From contig JANQEA010000083.1 of assembly GCA_028278555.1 (NCBI GenBank), positions 27,885-91,884 on the forward strand: a DNA stretch of 64,000 nt, in the 5' to 3' direction. The notes beneath the pieces are model-generated. The model did not search any database, had not been told where the DNA came from, and saw only the letters and a list, made by a program, of their open reading frames with translations. Shown piece after piece: positions 56,961-64,000 of this stretch. The DNA is from Candidatus Bipolaricaulota bacterium (lineage in GTDB: Bacteria > Bipolaricaulota > Bipolaricaulia > UBA7950 > UBA9294). The position numbers and the translations under genes are program-made. Each line of letters starts with the position of its first letter. Within the stretch, counting starts at the first letter, position 1.

Positions 56961-57060
56961 GCAGAAATCCGCTACGCGCGAAAAAGGACCTACTATTGCC
57001 TGACGTGCCAGGCGAGCGGGAAGATCCTCTCCGATCGGAGGAGTTGGCTTACGAAGTAGC
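56961..57060 (+). pseudogene. Duplicated C-terminal fragment of mutM
   Basis: In frame from GCA at 56961 it reads AEIRYARKRTYYCLTCQ then ASGKILSDRRSWLTK and TAG, against AEIRYAQKKTYYCPTCQ, SSGKTLADRRTWLTK in mutM (56787-56886). No start codon or upstream domain is present, and the second zinc-finger motif has Pro changed to Leu. It is followed by a REP-like hairpin at the same distance as the real gene, so about 175 bp was duplicated, or recombined in from a related strain. Confidence 0.8.
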
Positions 57061-57076
57061 AGCGACACGTCTCTGC

Positions 57077-57120
57077 GTCACACCAGCACGAGAAGCGAGT
57101 CTGTCGAGCTTCTCGTCCGT
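57077..57120. repeat. REP-like hairpin, copy D (after the mutM fragment)
   Basis: Head GCGTCACACCAGCACGAG, stem AGCACG...CGTGCT and AGAAGC/GCTTCT with small bulge, ending 3 nt before the stop of the amidohydrolase. It is the downstream half of the duplicated mutM unit. Confidence 0.5.
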
Positions 57121-57122
57121 GC

Positions 57123-58403
57123 TCAGCCGCTTCCTGCGGATGAGCACGAAATCGGCTCCTCGATCGGCCGCCGCTCCCACTCCGGGCTTCGCGGGATGAC
57201 CTTCCCGCTTTGCATTACCCAGGAGACCGACTTGAGTGCCGAGACGTCCGCAAGCGGATCCGAATCGACGAGGATCAGATCGGCCCACTTCCCCGGTTCG
57301 ACTGTCCCGAGGCGATCGGTCCTTCGGAGGGCTTCCGCTCCACCGCGCGTCGCCGCGACGAGCGCGGCCATCGGGGAGAGGCCGAGACGAACCAGCCATT
57401 CGACTTCCTCGGGGAGGAGACACCACGGCTGATCGGCGAGGACGAAGTCGGTCCCCGCAGCGATCGTCACGCCGCGTTCTCGCGCTAAGCGCATCGTCTC
57501 GGGTAGCTGCTCAGCGCAGCGGCGGAACCAGAGTGCGCTTTCCGCGAGGTCGGTCGCATCTCCCCACGGATACTTCTCCGGCGTCTGCTGGTAGTCGGTC
57601 AGTCGCACCGCGAGATCGTGTTTCACCCAGAGGGTCGGGACGAGGACGATCCCCTTCTCGGCCATCCGATCGACCGTCTCCTCGCTGAGAAAGCTTCCAT
57701 GCTCGATCACGTCGACGCCGGCGCGCGACGCCATGTCAGTGCTGACGTAGTTCGCGGCGTGGATCGCGACCGGCAGGCCGAGGCGGTGCGCTTCGTCGAC
57801 GCCCGCGTCGATCTCCGCCTGCGAGAACTCGGGGAGGTCGGTCCGGTGCGACGAGAGGAGCTTGATCAGATCGGCCCCCGCCTTGTGCTCGACGCGGACG
57901 GCGTGCCGGATCGCGTCCGGACCATCGACCTCGTGAACGGCGCCCGTGAAGCCGGAACCGTGCCCTCCGGTCATGCAGATCCCCTTCCCAGCGGTGAAGA
58001 TCCGCGGGGCGATCAGCTGGCCGTGTCGGCGGGCCGACCGGAGTGCCAGGTTGATCCGGACGCCGCAGACGTCGCGGACTGTGGTCACGCCGGCCTGAAG
58101 GGCGCTCCGCAGGTTCCGGATCGCGATCGTCGTCGCGTAGGCGGTCGGGTCTCCCTTCGGAGGCGCCGTAACGAAATCGGGCGCGCTGACGTGGACGTGC
58201 GCGTCGATCAGTCCCGGGAGGAGGAATCGCCCGCTGGCGTCGACGATCTCCGCTTCGTGCGGGAGATCGACTGCCGAGCGCGGGCCGACCGTCACGATCG
58301 AATCGCCCTCGATGAGGACGGCGGCGTTGCGAAGCGGATCCGCTCCAGTCCCGTCGATCAGCGTCGTGCCAACAATCGCCGTCATCCGCTGCCCTTCTGT
58401 CAT
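57123..58403 (-). CDS. Amidohydrolase (imidazolonepropionase/prolidase-like)
   Basis: 426 aa from an ATG preceded by GAGGAGG; an ORF extends further upstream without a site. Metal motif DAHVHV near 67, GAGADLIKLLSSH with the Lys, AIHAAN, HGSFLSE, and AGTDFVLAD. The C-terminal GKWADLILVDSDPL is the usual beta domain. Probably cleaves an amide or a cyclic C-N bond or a dipeptide; the substrate is unknown. Confidence 0.85.
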   Translation of the reverse strand: MTEGQRMTAIVGTTLIDGTGADPLRNAAVLIEGDSIVTVGPRSAVDLPHEAEIVDASGRFLLPGLIDAHVHVSAPDFVTAPPKGDPTAYATTIAIRNLRSALQAGVTTVRDVCGVRINLALRSARRHGQLIAPRIFTAGKGICMTGGHGSGFTGAVHEVDGPDAIRHAVRVEHKAGADLIKLLSSHRTDLPEFSQAEIDAGVDEAHRLGLPVAIHAANYVSTDMASRAGVDVIEHGSFLSEETVDRMAEKGIVLVPTLWVKHDLAVRLTDYQQTPEKYPWGDATDLAESALWFRRCAEQLPETMRLARERGVTIAAGTDFVLADQPWCLLPEEVEWLVRLGLSPMAALVAATRGGAEALRRTDRLGTVEPGKWADLILVDSDPLADVSALKSVSWVMQSGKVIPRSPEWERRPIEEPISCSSAGSG

Positions 58404-58712
58404 CCCATCCTCCTCACGAAACTGCGTGACCGCACGATACTCCATTCCCGGCACGCGATCGACCATCGAACGACGGTCAAGAAGACCCAACAAGCATCAA
58501 CGCAGAGCGCGCAGAGGGAAGACAGTGAAAAGGCGGACCCAAGGACCTTCGAAAGCGATGGGACACAAAGAAGCTACCATCTGTCGTAGGTCGTGCCGTG
58601 CGAGCCGTGGAACGATGCGGCGTTCGACCGAAGTTGCGTCAATGAGGCCGAGGCTTCCCCCCTCTGCATTCTCCGCGGCCTCTGCGTTCGGTGTTTCTGA
58701 TGTTCCGGAAGA
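58404..58712. repeat. Intergenic region with inverted CTCTGCG-type repeat
   Basis: 309 nt without a gene. AACGCAGAGCGCGCAGAGGG (58499-58518) is in inverted orientation to CCTCTGCATTCTCCGCGG and CCTCTGCGTT (58661-58688). Such CTCTGCG repeats look like a dispersed element. No function is seen. Confidence 0.4.
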
Positions 58713-59759
58713 TCAGCAAATGCGAGGGACCGGATCCCCGAGCGGCATGTCGAGGAATCGACGTCCGCCGACCTCGGTGTCGAGGATGACGCGCGTCGGA
58801 TACTCCTCAGTTACTGTCCCGACGATTGCTGCATCCGCACCGAGCGGGTGCTCACGGAGCACTCGAAGCGCCGCCTCGGCTGCCTCTGGCGCGACGATGA
58901 CGACCGCCTTCCCCTCGTTCGCCACCTCGAGCGGCGAGATCCCGAGGAGCTCCGACAGCCCCCGGGCCGCGCTGCGCATGGGGATTCGTGTCTCTTCGAT
59001 CTCGATGCATGTCGATGACTTCCTCGCCATCTCGTTCAGCGCAGCGGCGAGACCGCCGCGTGTCGGGTCCTTCATCGCGTGGATCGCTTCGCAGATGTCG
59101 CTCTCGAGGAGCGGTGCGAACATCGGCCAAATCGGAGCGACGTCGCTCTCGAGTCGAGTCGATAGGCTGAACTCCTCTCGTGCTGCGAGGAGGGCCATCC
59201 CGTGGTCGCCGATCGAGCCGGTCAGCAGGACGCGGTCGCCTGGCCGGAGACCCGCATCGGAGATCGCGTGTCTCGCGATCCCGAGGCCGGTCGTGTTCAA
59301 GACGATCCCGTCGACGTCGCCGGCCGGCATCACCTTCGTGTCGCCGCAGACGACCGGCGCGTCGACCTCCTCAAGCGCTGCTGCGAACGACTCGATGATC
59401 CGCTCGAGGTCGGGGATCGGAAATCCCTCTTCGATGATTGCGGCGAGCGTCAGCGCGATCGGCCGCGCGCCCATCACGGCGAGATCGTTGATCGTCCCCG
59501 CCGCCGCGAGACGGCCGATGTCTCCGCCGGGGAAGAAGATCGGCTTCACGACGTGGCTGTCGGTCGTTAGGACCAGCTCGCCCGTCTCGCCCTCGGGGAG
59601 CGCGATCGTTGCGCCGTCATCGAGCGCATCGAGTCCGATCCGCCCGACGGCCTCCTTGCCGAATCGGGGGAGGATCAGCCGTTCGAGGAGTTCGCCCATC
59701 AGCTCGCCGCCGGCTCCATGGAGCGGCGTGATGTGGGTGTCCTTTCTGTCTGGGCTCAC
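58713..59759 (-). CDS. hypE: Hydrogenase maturation protein HypE
   Basis: 348 aa. It dehydrates the carbamoylated C-terminal Cys to a thiocyanate, the CN donor for the NiFe site. The invariant C-terminus PRIC is present, with HGAGGELMGELLE, TDSHVVKPIFFPGGDIG and MKDPTRGGLAAALNE. I use the GTG at 59759, overlapping the hypD stop as GTGA; the open frame above is hypD read in another frame. Partner HypF is not in the window. Confidence 0.95.
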   Translation of the reverse strand: MSPDRKDTHITPLHGAGGELMGELLERLILPRFGKEAVGRIGLDALDDGATIALPEGETGELVLTTDSHVVKPIFFPGGDIGRLAAAGTINDLAVMGARPIALTLAAIIEEGFPIPDLERIIESFAAALEEVDAPVVCGDTKVMPAGDVDGIVLNTTGLGIARHAISDAGLRPGDRVLLTGSIGDHGMALLAAREEFSLSTRLESDVAPIWPMFAPLLESDICEAIHAMKDPTRGGLAAALNEMARKSSTCIEIEETRIPMRSAARGLSELLGISPLEVANEGKAVVIVAPEAAEAALRVLREHPLGADAAIVGTVTEEYPTRVILDTEVGGRRFLDMPLGDPVPRIC

Positions 59760-60841
59760 AGTTGGCGCTCGCCCCCGTAGCGGAACCAGATGCTGCATGC
59801 CCCTTCCGAGCCGACCATGCACGGGCCGACCGGGGACGTCGGTGTACAGCGGACGGAGAAGAGGGGACAGTCGCTCGGAACGGCGCGCGCCGTCAGGACG
59901 TCGGGGCATCGGCACCCAGGGATCTCGTCCTGCTCTTCGGGGAGCTCGACGTCGAACCGGCTCGTCGCGTCGAATCGCGCGAACGGTTCGCGGAGCCGAA
60001 GGCCGGTCGCCGGGATCGTCCCGATCCCGCGCCAGTTCGCGTCGGCGACCTCGAAGACCCGATCGATCAGATCGAGAGCAGCCGGGTTCCCGTCCGGATC
60101 GACGGCGCGCGGATACCCGTTCTCGATCTTCGGCGTACCGTCCCGGATCTGTCGGAGGATCAGCGCAATCGCGTAGAGGATGTCGAGCGGTTCGAACCCG
60201 CCGATGACGACCGGGACCTTCCGATTCGTCAGCCACTCCTCGTACGGACGCGTCCCGATGATCGTCGAGACATGGCCCGGCGCGAGGTACGCACCGATTC
60301 GGTTGTCCGGGAGGTCGAGGAGGGCGACGAGGGCCGGTGGAATCAGTTTGTGCGATGCGAGGACCGTCAGATTCGCCGGCGGTCCGTCGAGAAGGATCGC
60401 CGCGCTCATCGGGGTCGTCGTTTCGAACCCGACGGCGAAGAAGACGACTTCACGATCCGTTTCCTGCGCGATCGCGACGGCATCGGCCGCCGAGAGGATC
60501 GTCCGGATGTCGCAACCTTCGGAACGCGTCTCGTCGAGCGACAGCTCGCTCCCCGGGACGCGGATCATGTCGCCGAACGTGCAGAGGACCGCGCCGGTCT
60601 GGGCGATTGCGATCGCAGTGTCGATCTCTCGCGCCGGCGTCACGCAGACCGGGCAGCCCGGTCCCTCGAGGAGGTCGACCGATTCCGGGAGGAATCGGCG
60701 GAGGCCGTTTCGCGTGATCGCCATCTCGTGGGTTCCGCAGACGTGGACAATCTTCAGTTGATCGGACGGTGCCAGCTTCGCGATCGCGTCGGCCAGCGCC
60801 TTCCCACGGGCCGGATCGGAGAAGTGGAACGACTCGGTCAC
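59756..60841 (-). CDS. hypD: Hydrogenase maturation protein HypD
   Basis: 361 aa, GTG start. It holds a 4Fe-4S cluster and builds the Fe(CN)2CO unit with HypC. VHVCGTHEMAI, GPGCPVCVTP, FFAVGFETTTPM, APGHVSTIIG, GGFEPLDIL, and the late Cys-rich CRCPDVL and DCPLF segments are conserved. Confidence 0.96.
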   Translation of the reverse strand: MTESFHFSDPARGKALADAIAKLAPSDQLKIVHVCGTHEMAITRNGLRRFLPESVDLLEGPGCPVCVTPAREIDTAIAIAQTGAVLCTFGDMIRVPGSELSLDETRSEGCDIRTILSAADAVAIAQETDREVVFFAVGFETTTPMSAAILLDGPPANLTVLASHKLIPPALVALLDLPDNRIGAYLAPGHVSTIIGTRPYEEWLTNRKVPVVIGGFEPLDILYAIALILRQIRDGTPKIENGYPRAVDPDGNPAALDLIDRVFEVADANWRGIGTIPATGLRLREPFARFDATSRFDVELPEEQDEIPGCRCPDVLTARAVPSDCPLFSVRCTPTSPVGPCMVGSEGACSIWFRYGGERQL

Positions 60842-61140
60842 GATTCCTCGTGTCGATCCGGCGTGGCTTGCTCGCTCGCCGGAGAATCCGGTTCGACCGG
60901 ATTCTCCGGCGCCACTTCGTTGAGCGAAGCGGCGAGTTCGTCGAACAGCTTCAACGTCTCCTCGCCGTCCTCAGGCGAGAGCCGCCGGATCGCGAACCCG
61001 GTATGGATCAGCACGTAGTCGCCGACCGCGACCTCCTCGGTCAGCGTGTCGAGCCGGCACTGGGTCTCAACGCCGCCGTAATCGACGGTTGCGACGTTCT
61101 CCGCGATCCAAAGCACGCGCGCAGGCGCAGCAAGGCACAT
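60838..61140 (-). CDS. hypC: Hydrogenase maturation chaperone HypC
   Basis: 100 aa. MCLAAPARV with the N-terminal Cys2 that carries the Fe unit; GDYVLIHTGFAIRRLSPEDGEETL. The last 25 residues are an acidic, Pro-rich tail over the family norm, coded by a stretch with a perfect hairpin (60878-60910). First of hypC-hypD-hypE; each start overlaps the previous stop by 4 nt. Confidence 0.95.
   Translation of the reverse strand: MCLAAPARVLWIAENVATVDYGGVETQCRLDTLTEEVAVGDYVLIHTGFAIRRLSPEDGEETLKLFDELAASLNEVAPENPVEPDSPASEQATPDRHEES
60878..60910. repeat. 15-bp perfect hairpin inside hypC
   Basis: GCCGGAGAATCCGGT (60878-60892), loop TCG, then the exact complement (60896-60910). It is in the coding tail of hypC, about 40 nt before hypD. 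It may affect mRNA stability or be an element absorbed into the frame. Confidence 0.75.
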
Positions 61141-61215
61141 AGTGATCCGGATTATAGCTTCGCACTCGTGAAGACTCAGCCTGCCACGAGACGAGCGAAT
61201 CCTAGTTCCTACGAA

Positions 61216-62043
61216 CTACACCGGGAAGCTGCTCAGCGCGGCGTTGATCATCAGGCGCCAGACGCGACTGATCTCGACCATGTCGTTGCCGGCGTACCGG
61301 ACGCCGCGGGGGTCGATCCGCTCGGCGCCGGGGATGTCGGCCGCGAGCTGCGCGTAGATCGCCTTCAGGAAGTGCGCCTCGAAGGCAATCGGCGCCTCCA
61401 GCCGGACGACGGTCATCCGGTCGATCCGCTCGAGTGCGGCTTTCGCCGCCGCACGGATCGCCTGCTGCGCAGCCTTTGGGGTCAGGTTCCTCGCGGAGAA
61501 CGTGCTGATCGCCCACTTGGTGACCACGCGTTCGATCCACGGATGGGTTCGCTCGATCTCGGCGGCGAGCCGATCGTCTCCCGCGACCAGCGCGACCGGC
61601 ACGCCGAAGTGACCGGCGACGGCGGCATTGAACGCTGCTTCAGTGACCGGTTCACCGTTCAGCCGGAGCTCGTGGACGATCTTCCCGACATGGGTATGGG
61701 CGAGGACGCCGAGTCCGTCTCCGGCGCGGGCGTGGTACCCGATGAAGAAGGCGGCGTCGAAGGAGTCATCGATCCCCTCCATCTGAAGGAGCGGCCTCGG
61801 TGTGCCGAAGACGATCTGCGCGTCGTCGTGGAGCTCGTCCGGAAGGAGGTTCCGCATCAATCCATGGGCGTCGGCGACGACGACCTCCGTCGCGCCAGCC
61901 TCCATCGCGCCCTCGATGGCGGCGTTCGTCTCGGCCGTCATCCACTTCCGGGCCGCCTCGTACGCCGGCCCCTCCATCTTCACGTGATCCCCGTGGGTGA
62001 CGCACGCGATCCCTTCCATGTCGACCGAGATGAACAGCTTCAT
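61216..62043 (-). CDS. D-aminopeptidase (DppA, M55 family)
   Basis: 275 aa. Zinc peptidase for N-terminal D-residues. SVDMEGIACVTHGDHVK (Asp, Glu ligands) near 5-21, VVVADAHGLMRNLL (His) near 60, FFIGYHARAGDGLGVLAHTH (His), and a VAGDD block. GGGAGGAC precedes the ATG at 62043. Decamer known in Bacillus; cytoplasmic. Not in a transport operon here. Confidence 0.9.
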   Translation of the reverse strand: MKLFISVDMEGIACVTHGDHVKMEGPAYEAARKWMTAETNAAIEGAMEAGATEVVVADAHGLMRNLLPDELHDDAQIVFGTPRPLLQMEGIDDSFDAAFFIGYHARAGDGLGVLAHTHVGKIVHELRLNGEPVTEAAFNAAVAGHFGVPVALVAGDDRLAAEIERTHPWIERVVTKWAISTFSARNLTPKAAQQAIRAAAKAALERIDRMTVVRLEAPIAFEAHFLKAIYAQLAADIPGAERIDPRGVRYAGNDMVEISRVWRLMINAALSSFPV

Positions 62044-62396
62044 CGAGTCCTCCCTGTGGATCCGGTTTGTAACTGTCTTCGAGCGTACTCGTCCGGGGAG
62101 ATCGGCACAACGGGTCGGCGCCGCGGAACGTTGGTGCCCCAGTCTGGTATGGTCTCGGAGCTGTATGGCCCGGATCTTTGTGATGCACGTCACGCTCGGC
62201 TGTCCGTCGAGACTCGGCAGAGGGTCTGGAGTGGCGTAGCCTACAGGGCTTGACAGGCCAGAGTCAGTGAGAGTAGAGTCGGTCCTACTCGAGGAAGCAG
62301 GTGAGTCGGCTGTGCGGATCGATGGCGCGGCCGGAGATGTGATTGGCGAGGGGGAACGAAGCTGGGTAACGGAAGACTAGGGCAGGAGGTGCCACC
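62044..62396. other. Intergenic region before the surface protein
   Basis: 353 nt with no gene supported. It holds the promoter below and an untranslated leader of about 110 nt. No terminator for the minus strand or repeat was recognised. Confidence 0.4.
62250..62279 (+). promoter_or_regulatory. Promoter of the surface protein
   Basis: Perfect TTGACA (62250-62255), 18 nt, TAGAGT (62274-62279). The GTG start is 118 nt downstream, behind GGCAGGAGG. Confidence 0.55.
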
Positions 62397-64000
62397 GTGA
62401 GACGGAGATTGGCAACAGGGAGTGTCGTGACGCTTCTCGTCGCGGTGCTGTTCACCCTAGCCGCTCTTGCGTCGGACGCACAGATGTACTTCTCGTCCGA
62501 CAAGAACGGACAGAATCGGGTGACGAGCATCCAGGAGGGCAACGAGATCTGGATCGTCATCGTCGACAACGACGAGAACACCGACTGCGATGTGCGGGAC
62601 AAGATCTGGACTGACGTCAAGATCATGGATCCGAAGACGGGCGCGTACATCGTCTGGATCAGCTACGAGGACGACACCGGGAGCCCATCAGGCAAGCCCT
62701 ACGATGACGGCGACTACGTTCCGTATAAGGGACACTGGCCGGGGAACACGGCCGGCTGGCTCGGCGGCGACTATCTCGAGGAGACAGGGGCCGACACGGG
62801 CGTCTTCGTCTCGAAGCGTCCGTTCCGCGTTGGGACCCGCGAGGACTACGACGATCCGTTCGAGAACACCCATGTTGTCGACGGCGAGGTCGGACCGGAC
62901 GGCTGGCCGCTCGACTTCCAGTGGGGGAACTTCCTCTACTCGAACTGGGATACGACCAACGATATCGGGGACAACATCGAGGCCGACGATCGTCGCTACA
63001 TCGACGCGACGTGGGACGAGGAACAGGCCTATGCCATCGGGCAGGGGCCTGCGGTCGGCGGTCCCGCCTTCTTTCCGTCCGAGGTCCTGGACGGTCACGA
63101 TGAGGACTACGAGTACCTACTGGGGCGGTTCGAGAACATGGATACGCTCGTCGGGATGTACCAGGATCAGAACGATCCGACCGACGTGGTTGTCGCGATG
63201 ATGAAGATCATCGACGTCGAGGCGACGATCTCCTGGGATCAGGAGATCTACAAGGACGCCAACATGGCCGCGACAATCACCGTCGTCGACCCGGACGAGA
63301 ATCTCGACTGCAGCCAAGCCGAGTACGTTCCGGTGTTCATCCTCGTGAATCCTGGTTCGTGGAACGCGGTTCGCGTCGCTCCGCAGGAGGGGCCAGGGCC
63401 AGAAGAGGATCCTGAGTTCGCGAGCCCGACCAACTTCTGTTCGTTGAAGTTGACCGGGGGTGTCGCCCCTCAGACTCTGCTCGACCAGGGTTCGCAGGAC
63501 TGGGACTTCACGGAAGGATTGCCGCTGATCGATGAGGATTCCGAGCACACCATCCGTTGGTACAACATCTACGACAGCGGGATTCCGTGGACGGCGCCGT
63601 ACGTCGGCGGCGCGTACTACATCGAGTACCCGCTGGCCGGCGAGAACGATCACTGGGGCAACCCGCAGCCGACGAGCTTCGCCACGGTCGACGACGATGG
63701 ATTCTGCCGTGTCTCGTTCCACGCACAAGAGACCGGCGTCGACACCGGCGTCTTCCAGCTGAATCTCAACTCGATCCTCGACGATCTCGGGTTCGAGCAA
63801 CTGAACGTTCGCGATGTTCTCGTCGCTTACTACCTCGATCCGAACGACGAGGACGACTTCAAGTTGGCGACGGCGTACATCGAGGAGCGGCAGCACTCGA
63901 TCACCAGCTTCACCGACGCGAATCGGGCCGACAAGGATCTCTACTGGATCGGTCGCGACCCGGTCTACGTCCAGGTGATCGACGCGAACGCGAACGTCGA
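62397..64000 (+). CDS. Secreted modular surface (S-layer-like) protein, 3' end outside window
   Basis: At least 534 aa, open to the right edge. A signal peptide (VVTLLVAVLFTLAALASDAQ) is clear. The mature part repeats a module of roughly 250 residues: each has a V(V)D.DEN.DC start (near 56 and 301) and ends with ETGADTGVF or ETGVDTGVF (near 130 and 450). A third start, RDPVYVQVIDANANVD, is reached at the edge. Acidic Asp/Glu-rich content suggests calcium binding. It is likely a cell-surface protein. No database family could be named from sight. Confidence 0.75.
   Translation, partial: MRRRLATGSVVTLLVAVLFTLAALASDAQMYFSSDKNGQNRVTSIQEGNEIWIVIVDNDENTDCDVRDKIWTDVKIMDPKTGAYIVWISYEDDTGSPSGKPYDDGDYVPYKGHWPGNTAGWLGGDYLEETGADTGVFVSKRPFRVGTREDYDDPFENTHVVDGEVGPDGWPLDFQWGNFLYSNWDTTNDIGDNIEADDRRYIDATWDEEQAYAIGQGPAVGGPAFFPSEVLDGHDEDYEYLLGRFENMDTLVGMYQDQNDPTDVVVAMMKIIDVEATISWDQEIYKDANMAATITVVDPDENLDCSQAEYVPVFILVNPGSWNAVRVAPQEGPGPEEDPEFASPTNFCSLKLTGGVAPQTLLDQGSQDWDFTEGLPLIDEDSEHTIRWYNIYDSGIPWTAPYVGGAYYIEYPLAGENDHWGNPQPTSFATVDDDGFCRVSFHAQETGVDTGVFQLNLNSILDDLGFEQLNVRDVLVAYYLDPNDEDDFKLATAYIEERQHSITSFTDANRADKDLYWIGRDPVYVQVIDANANV

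Noticed and set aside
58713..60236. A longer N-terminus for hypE
   Set aside because: The extra 159 residues are hypD read out of frame; the GTGA overlap at 59759 gives the proper HypE start.

Overview
This is chromosomal DNA from a GC-rich bacterium, with two long ribosomal-protein/transcription clusters in nearly canonical order. The tRNA genes do not encode CCA, and a CCA-adding enzyme is present in the window. Several promoters are textbook sigma-70 types (TTGAxx, 16-18 nt, TATAAT-like), and some sit so close to the start codon that the messages look leaderless. The catabolic genes (KamA-type aminomutase, short-chain threonine dehydrogenase, HyuA/HyuB pair, D-aminopeptidase, two amidohydrolases) and hypC-hypD-hypE suggest an anaerobic amino-acid or peptide user with an NiFe hydrogenase elsewhere. 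A deep-branching lineage (Bipolaricaulota/Acetothermia-like or Thermotogota-related) would fit, but that placement is a low-confidence inference.

Layout. 1-3160: an accessory island on the minus strand with base and codon usage unlike the rest. It holds a PHP-AAA (TrlF-like) ATPase cut by the window edge, a frameshifted ribbon-helix-helix remnant and a DUF2513 gene, and it abuts tRNA-Arg. 3163-3544: tRNA-Arg(CCG), tRNA-Ser(GCT) and tRNA-Ser(TGA). 3667-7490: mnmA, a cupin, a phosphodiesterase-like enzyme, a secreted protein and an intact ribbon-helix-helix protein, all on the minus strand. 7719-16276: a PKD lipoprotein, an amidohydrolase, glmS, a bifunctional nuclease, a LolA-like protein, pgk, tRNA-Gly(CCC), a family-4 UDG and a TPR protein. 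16380-19427: infB, DUF503, rbfA and a membrane protein. 19464-24673: a small PKD lipoprotein, cca, a HerA-like ATPase, hpf and a PP-loop protein.

24670-47483: rpoC without rpoB, then rpsL-rpsG-fusA and the S10-spc-alpha cluster to rpoA-rplQ, closed by a strong terminator. tuf is absent between fusA and rpsJ, and rpmD is absent between rpsE and rplO. Most genes overlap or are a few bases apart, so translational coupling is likely. This block supplies ribosome, RNA polymerase (beta-prime, alpha), initiation factors, EF-G, SecY, adenylate kinase and Map.

47552-64000: a threonine dehydrogenase, an AEC permease, hyuA-hyuB, a KamA-type radical SAM protein behind a possibly structured 220-nt leader, a lipoprotein, mutM with a duplicated and diverged copy of its own 3' end, an amidohydrolase, hypC-hypD-hypE, a DppA-type D-aminopeptidase, and the start of a secreted modular surface protein that runs off the right edge.

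Most unusual signals: the island and its broken paralogue; an 18-bp inverted repeat ending inside tRNA-Arg; a scattered family of REP-like hairpins, two of which travel with the mutM duplication; rpoC separated from rpoB behind a promoter plus hairpin/T-tract leader; an S11 that lacks the usual C-terminal tail; overlapping divergent promoters; and a PP-loop enzyme whose nucleotide-binding motif has decayed.
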